This document shows positions 26,699 to 31,824 of a stretch of 31,824 nucleotides of DNA, one piece after another; within the stretch, counting starts at the first letter, position 1, and the number at the start of each line of letters is the position of its first letter. A program made the position numbers and the translations under genes. The stretch is from Globomyces pollinis-pini. Lineage: Eukaryota; Chytridiomycota; Chytridiomycetes; Rhizophydiales; Globomycetaceae. The DNA is taken from positions 1 through 31,824 of the forward strand of contig MU621288.1 in assembly GCA_025399215.1 (NCBI GenBank). The letters run 5' to 3'. The notes beneath the pieces were generated by a model, which saw only the letters and a program-made list of their open reading frames with translations, searched no databases and was not told where the DNA came from.

Positions 26699-29100
26699 AT
26701 GGATTATCAATTTGATTTAAAGGCACTTTCCACAGCAATATCTGCTGCTCCATTTTCAAAATCTTGGTCTGTTATTCAATTACATGATGAAATCACGGTA
26801 TTTCAATTATTATCAACATTGTTTGAAGTTGCAACTTATGTAGATGCTGCAAATGTTCAAAGCATCTTCAACTTGGACCGTGATTTTGAAGAAAAGATAT
26901 TTAGATTATGGGAATTCTTGAGAATGTTGAAAATGAAAGAAGCTTTGGTTGATACGTAATTGTATTATTGATGTTAAATTGATTAGTGATCAACTACGTA
27001 ATGACTTGATGAATCAAGATAGAAAAGCTTTATTGTGTTGTTTGACATTTTTATTGAAAGATGTTGCTCTACATAAAAAGAGAGCATATTTGGCATTATT
27101 TCTATCAGTTCCTCAAGTACCAACAGATTTCTCACAAGATGAAGGTTATTTATATCAATCTCATATATAGTCATTTTGGATTTAACGAGACAGATTGAAG
27201 CGTTACAAGAAGAATTTAAGAATACTCATAAGTATTTGGACGGATTAAAGCAGAATGGACCAAATGCAACAGCTTTAAAACGTGAAATTCATCAGATGGA
27301 AGAAGAAAAACAACAATTGTATAGTAAAGTAACACGAATCCAGAAAAAGGTCCAAGGAGTTGCCAATTCGGATCAATGGCTACAAGCAGCAAAAAATTTA
27401 CGAACTGAACAACAAAATGAATTAGCTTTAATGGAAAGATTAAAAGAGCAGAAATCTCAAGTGTCTTCAGCAGATCATAAATACACCTCTGTCATTCAAT
27501 CACTAAAGGCCATCAAAGTAAACTTATTTAATTTAATTCTTCAGAGCAATTTAATGAATTCAAGTCCAGACTCCATATTTGCAAAGATGGAAGAAGAGAA
27601 TCGAATGAACAGGTTTTTGGCGAAAGAAAATCTACCAAAAGTAATTTAGGATTCTAAACTGGTAGATGATTAGTGATGGTGAAACAAAAATTAGAGATTT
27701 GAATGAGATTCTTGCACAAGCAACTATCAATGAAGAAGATTTACAAAAAATAGAAGATGAAATCGCAGACATAAATCAGGCTAATGTTGAACTGGCTGAA
27801 CAGAAATTGAAATTGTCGTAAAATCTAGAAATGTATTAATTTGAAACAGAAATAACGGTGATGCTAATTTGGCACTATTCAGACAACAAGCTGCCATTAT
27901 TGCACGCAAAAAAGAAGGTGCGCTAGCAAAACTACCATTGGTGACTGAAGAATTGAATCGATTACAAGCCGAATTACAAGAAAAGCTTGATAAAAATTCG
28001 AATGTTGGCACAAAGGTATGGTATATATCGATTAATTGTCAGATGCTTAATGGTGATGAATTTAAAAAGTATGTTTCGGAATTAAGAGGCAAATCTACAA
28101 ATTTCAAGAGAAAAAAATCAGAGATTTCAAGTTTGACTGCAGAATATGGAATTCTGGAACGTACGTTTGAGGTTGATTTTATCTGTTCTAAAATTAGATT
28201 TTAAAAAAGAAAGAGAAAGAATTACAAGCAGGAATAGAAATCGTAGAACGTAGAAATGGTGTTTTAGGTTATCATAATGCACAAGCAAATTTGGAAAAAG
28301 TATGTACAAATGGTATCCATATTTATTGTAGGTGTCTGAACAAAAAAGTGAAGTTGATGAAGAAAAGGGGAAAAAATTGGATGAAATCTCTGATATAATC
28401 AAGGAATTAGTCAACACGATCAATGTACCACTTTAAAAAAGTACTGAATCGTTTAGGAAAAGAAGACAATGCTGGCACCAGTGATTCAAACATTACGTGC
28501 TATGAGACAAGAGGCATTGGAGATTGAGACTACATATTCGGAAAAGAAACGAATTTATGATGCAACCATGATTGGAATTGACAAGTATGAAATGAAATAC
28601 TAACATGAAGTGAAACCAATGCATTAGATAACGAATTAAAGACGCTCAAACTGGAAATACGAAATGATCAGAGTAAATATCACCATCTCAATCAAATGCT
28701 CCAACAATCTGAGATTGCTCAAGATAGAGGTTTGCTTGACTCGATTAAACCTAGTAATGAATGAAATGAAGGCATATATTGGAGCAGACGATATGATAGA
28801 ATTAGTACAACAAGCTAGAGGATTCAAAACATATCGAGAATTATACAATCGAAAAATAATTGAACAAGAAAATGCTTCTAAAGTACTTAAAGAAGCACAA
28901 ACAGAAATTAAGGTACACATTCCTTTTTTTACATACTTCAATAGATCAAACATGAACCTAATATGAAACAAATCGCGATGTTTTCAGGAGTTCAAAAGCT
29001 TTTGATGATGAAAATCAACCATAACAAAGAGATTTTAAGTGGGAGAGTGTCAGAGGACACAGTTGGGGTTGTGACGATGGATCGATTAGTATTATCCTAA
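26699..29100 (+). CDS. IFT81: Intraflagellar transport protein IFT81, 13 exons
   Basis: Splicing at 26956-26986, 27145-27170, 27518-27544, 27641-27665, 27818-27849, 28016-28042, 28172-28197, 28300-28331, 28425-28456, 28585-28610, 28730-28754 and 28913-28944 (25-32 nt each) gives 686 residues, close to the 676 of human IFT81. The N-terminal calponin-homology-like tubulin-binding domain (ALSTAISAAPFSKSWSVI, HKKRAYLALFL) leads into a continuous coiled coil with the family blocks LFRQQAAIIARKKE, NGDEFKKYVSELRGKST, EYGILERT, MNEMKAYI and PNMKQIAMF, ending MDRLVLS. IFT81 pairs with IFT74 in the IFT-B core and carries tubulin along the flagellum. The frame also extends upstream to an ATG at 26618 (27 extra codons with no counterpart). 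No stop or frameshift remains, so the organism presumably makes a flagellum. Confidence 0.9.
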
Positions 29101-29394
29101 TAAAACTTCGGTTTTGTTAATCAATGATATCTTAGTATCTATTTCTATTCATCTTTTGATAGATTGTGGTCGAGACATACTGACATTTCTTTTAGTGACG
29201 TTGCCATGTTTTTAACGGAGCCGAGTGCCAGGCAAGTGGATAAGTAGTGAATCGAATATTATCTAATAATACGATATTTGAATAATCTCAAGAAACATGC
29301 ATTTCAGGTCTATTTAGTCGTGGAATCAAAGCTTCCGACTTCTGTTCTTACTTCATCAGAATAGTCTTCACTGTTATATTGATTCAATTCAAAA

Positions 29395-30924
29395 TTATTT
29401 TCTATTAAAATTTGGCATTATTTTCAACACCGCTTCATCGCCATTGCCTTCAATGAAAAATTCTTTCTCTGCTATGTCTTTATCATTCAAATCATTCATA
29501 TTCAGGTTTCTATTCAATATTAGTAAAACGTGTCATTTTACCGTCCAAGCTTTAGAATCGTCACAATATCGTTTGAGACCGGACCTACATTTCGAGTGAT
29601 GAATATGGAAGCGGTTGCGAACATGATAATAATCAAATTGATAAAAATTGTGATCACTTTGAAAGCTGGTAATACATATCGATATGCTCGATATTCACAA
29701 TCTTCACATTCAATTTCTTTACGTGACATTAATTCAGCTGCCAATCTTGCAGCCAATCTATCCATCATATACTTCATTTCTACTTCAGTACCATTTCCGG
29801 GTGCAACATTTCTATCGATTGTGTTGGTCATAGCTGAGATCATTGACGAACAAACAAAAGGTGCAGCAGCACTGTTTACATATCCCCAACATTCACCGTT
29901 CAGCAAACTAGCAAGACTACCAGCCATGCCGCTAGCAATAAATACTGGGCCTTCAGCTCTATCAGATGGTGAGAATTCGTATTTTTGAAAGTCTGATCTA
30001 GATTCATTTAGAAAACCTTCGCTCCAAATACTCTTTCCTGCAGTGATGTCACAAGTATGAGTAACGTTAATTTTGTCATTCCATTTTCTAACAATCCATT
30101 GTGTGGTGGGTGGGTAACTACGACTAGAGGATTGCACAAATGTTGCCAGTTCGTTCATTTTACTACTCTTTGTTGTTTTGTTTGAGCATTTCATAGTAAA
30201 ATCTAATGGCATTGAGAATCTAGCTCTGCAACTGGCAGCTTGATCAGGACATTTAATCAACGGAGCAATTTGTTTTTCATTAGATTGACTTTTTCGACCA
30301 CCATTAATATCAATTCCTAATGCAACATCACCGAGTGTCTTCAATGCTATACCAGTACCAACACCTGTAAAGCCTACAAAGTTATTAAAATCATATGTTA
30401 CTGATTGGTTGACCAGAATCATCGGAAAAAAGATAAATACGATCAGCGGGAAGTTTTATCTCAGGGATGAATATCTTGCTTGTGAACGGATAGGTTGTAG
30501 CTGGTCCATCTCGTAGCATTTGTTGTAGCACAATCCCTTCTAATCCAATGGTAACTGCAATCAATAATCCAACAAAGCAAAGTAGTCTAACATGGGTTTG
30601 CTTTGTAGTGCGAAATAGATCGAATAAATTTCCTAGTTTTTGGTGGTCAACGTCCAAAACTCCTATATTAGTACCTCCAGTACGTAACAAAGCCCAACCC
30701 CAAGCAATTGAGAAAATCGAACCAGCAATGGCAGCAAGAATTGTTTGAGACCTGACAAACATGGAAATGACTGTATTCAAATTCAGATACACTTCAAATT
30801 TTAGTAGTGCTTTGATATATCCAACTGTTCCAGAATTATCTGAATCTACTTCAGGCAATAAGAGAGATAATAGTGAATGTACTACACAACCAACAATTAT
30901 CAAAGCAGAAGCAAATGAGGACAT
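29395..30924 (-). CDS. Four-helix membrane protein with large Cys/glycan loop and acidic tail
   Basis: Exons 30924-30441, 30400-29542 and 29509-29395 (introns 40 and 32 nt) give 485 residues. Hydrophobic helices lie at the N-terminus (ALIIVGCVVHSLLSLLL), about 60-80 (TILAAIAGSIFSIAWGWAL), about 112-132 (LLCFVGLLIAVTIGLEGIV), and near 430 (FKVITIFINLIIIMFATASI). Between the last two is a loop of nearly 300 residues with many Cys and N-glycosylation sequons (NKT, NVT, NES, NGT), clearly outside the cytosol. After the last helix, exon 3 adds an acidic cytoplasmic tail (NDLNDKDIAEKEFF). More acidic coding-like sequence continues to about 29310 and may be a fourth exon, so the end is provisional. 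No family was recognised; a receptor or channel-like surface protein is possible. Confidence 0.55.
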
Positions 30925-31529
30925 TGTATTCTAAATGATGAACAGGATTCCACTTCCATTTCAGATTGGTTTTTATGTCGAACATGGCCCTTTTTCATTG
31001 CCTATTATAGTCCAAAATTTTGCACAGTGGCACGTTTGGAATGAACCAACTTAGACAATTCCAAGGCAATTTTGATCTTTTAACATAGATAGTTGAATAG
31101 AATCATCAATCTTACTGGAATCTAATGTATTCTTTAAAATAAAAATGCGACTATTCGTTGATATATTTCACTTAGACATATCATTAGATACAGAAAGGTC
31201 ATAGATAATCTTCATTGTTATAACCATCTAAAGGTTTAAATTGTTTGCAATTTATTTTCGTTTCTATGATAAAAATGTATTTTGTGACGCTTTTGAAAAA
31301 CTTGGGCAACAGTATTTGAAACGCGAGGAAGAAAACGTTTACTGAAGTAAAAAGAAGCAAAATACTTACAAATGGTTTATTTAAAAAACTTTGAAGAAGT
31401 TAAATCAAGAAGTTATTAACATGGATAATGTTGGACTTTGAAAGAGGTAAAAACCCATGAGTTTGAGATAACAGGCAAAGCCTGTTGAAGAATAGCGAGT
31501 GACTGTGTAGTTTCTCATTTAGTTAACGC
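30925..31529. other. Intergenic region
   Basis: Upstream of the membrane-protein gene. No gene recognised. A perfect 7-bp hairpin (AACAGGC, AAA loop, GCCTGTT) lies at 31470-31486. Confidence 0.4.
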
Positions 31530-31757
31530 TCCTATCTAATAATTATTAGCTAATATTAGACGACTTTTATCTAATACTAATATTAGATGGGATTTCTATT
31601 TACCATCTAATTCTAATATTAGATTGAAATTTTTTCATCTAATTCTAATTCTAATATTAGACTAATATTAGTCTAATAATGGAATCTAATATTAGTCTAA
31701 TATTAGACTAACCCTAACCCTACTTAGTCTAATATTAGACTAATATTAGATTCTAAT
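31530..31757. repeat. Cluster of nine CTAATATTAG palindromes with interstitial telomere-like repeat
   Basis: The perfect 10-bp palindrome CTAATATTAG occurs nine times in about 230 bases, several within longer perfect palindromes such as AGTCTAATATTAGACT and GACTAATATTAGTC. Between copies lies AACCCTAACCCT, two units of the TTAGGG telomere repeat. Spacing is irregular, so this is neither a simple satellite nor a CRISPR. It could be a subtelomeric element, a fold-back transposon end or a site of cruciform-driven rearrangement. Confidence 0.75.
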
Positions 31758-31824
31758 AGTGAGCATGAGTCGGTAATTGACACTCCTGTGGAAATAATTA
31801 CTTCAGATACATTACTAAATGTCA

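Noticed and set aside
26618..29100. IFT81 as a decayed pseudogene broken into eight or more frames
   Set aside because: All interruptions coincide with 25-32-nt GT-AG introns, and splicing yields a complete 686-residue family protein.
29530..29988. Plus-strand 152-codon frame
   Set aside because: It is antisense to the loop of the membrane protein at 29395-30924, starts with ATG by chance and shows no family feature, while the minus strand has membrane helices and glycosylation sites.
31530..31757. CRISPR-like array
   Set aside because: Copies are palindromes at irregular spacing with no unique spacers, in a eukaryotic genome.

Overview
This window looks like nuclear DNA of an A+T-rich fungus that still builds a flagellum. 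The fungal signs are two Pcl/Pho80-type cyclins, an Anp1/Mnn9-family mannosyltransferase, a Nam9-type mitochondrial uS4 and a Fus1-like mucin/membrane/SH3 protein. The flagellum sign is a complete IFT81 gene (26.7-29.1 kb). A chytrid-grade (zoosporic) lineage is therefore the best inference; the exact phylum cannot be told from here. Genes are eukaryotic, separated by 0.1-2 kb, on both strands, and many are split by extremely short GT-AG introns. I modelled 41 introns in 9 genes. Almost all are 24-43 nt, and two are best read as 71 nt. Each spliced model restores one open frame and, where the family is known, an uninterrupted family alignment.

Layout. 0-5.6 kb: a weak, mostly non-coding stretch and two cyclin paralogues on the + strand. 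5.7-9.4 kb (- strand): a secretory-pathway DnaJ (14 exons), a small secreted Thr/Ser-rich protein and the Anp1-family enzyme. 9.7-14.9 kb: a local family of three four-helix membrane proteins resembling the bacterial 'putative sensor' fold, whose linkers differ (His-rich, Cys-rich, Ser-rich), interleaved with two small membrane proteins carrying the same PPAY (PPxY) motif, one of them a LITAF protein. 16-20.8 kb: two seven-helix receptor-like proteins flanking a mucin-like SH3 membrane protein and a hidden 57-residue DMAC1/DUF4536-like gene. 20.9-24.7 kb: an endopolyphosphatase-like phosphoesterase head-to-head with a trypsin, then an FSP1/AIFM2-like oxidoreductase that has lost its middle and its frame. 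24.7-31.8 kb: a 55-residue ORF, mitochondrial uS4 head-to-head with IFT81, an unrecognised membrane protein with an acidic tail, and a cluster of nine CTAATATTAG palindromes around an interstitial telomere-like repeat.

Taken together, much of the window encodes cell-surface, secretory and endomembrane functions (receptors, protease, polyphosphatase, mannosylation, ER chaperone, PPxY adaptor) next to housekeeping genes. Starts are set at ATG; several longer open frames begin only with TTG or GTG and were shortened. Family assignments are from motif recognition by eye, with no database search.
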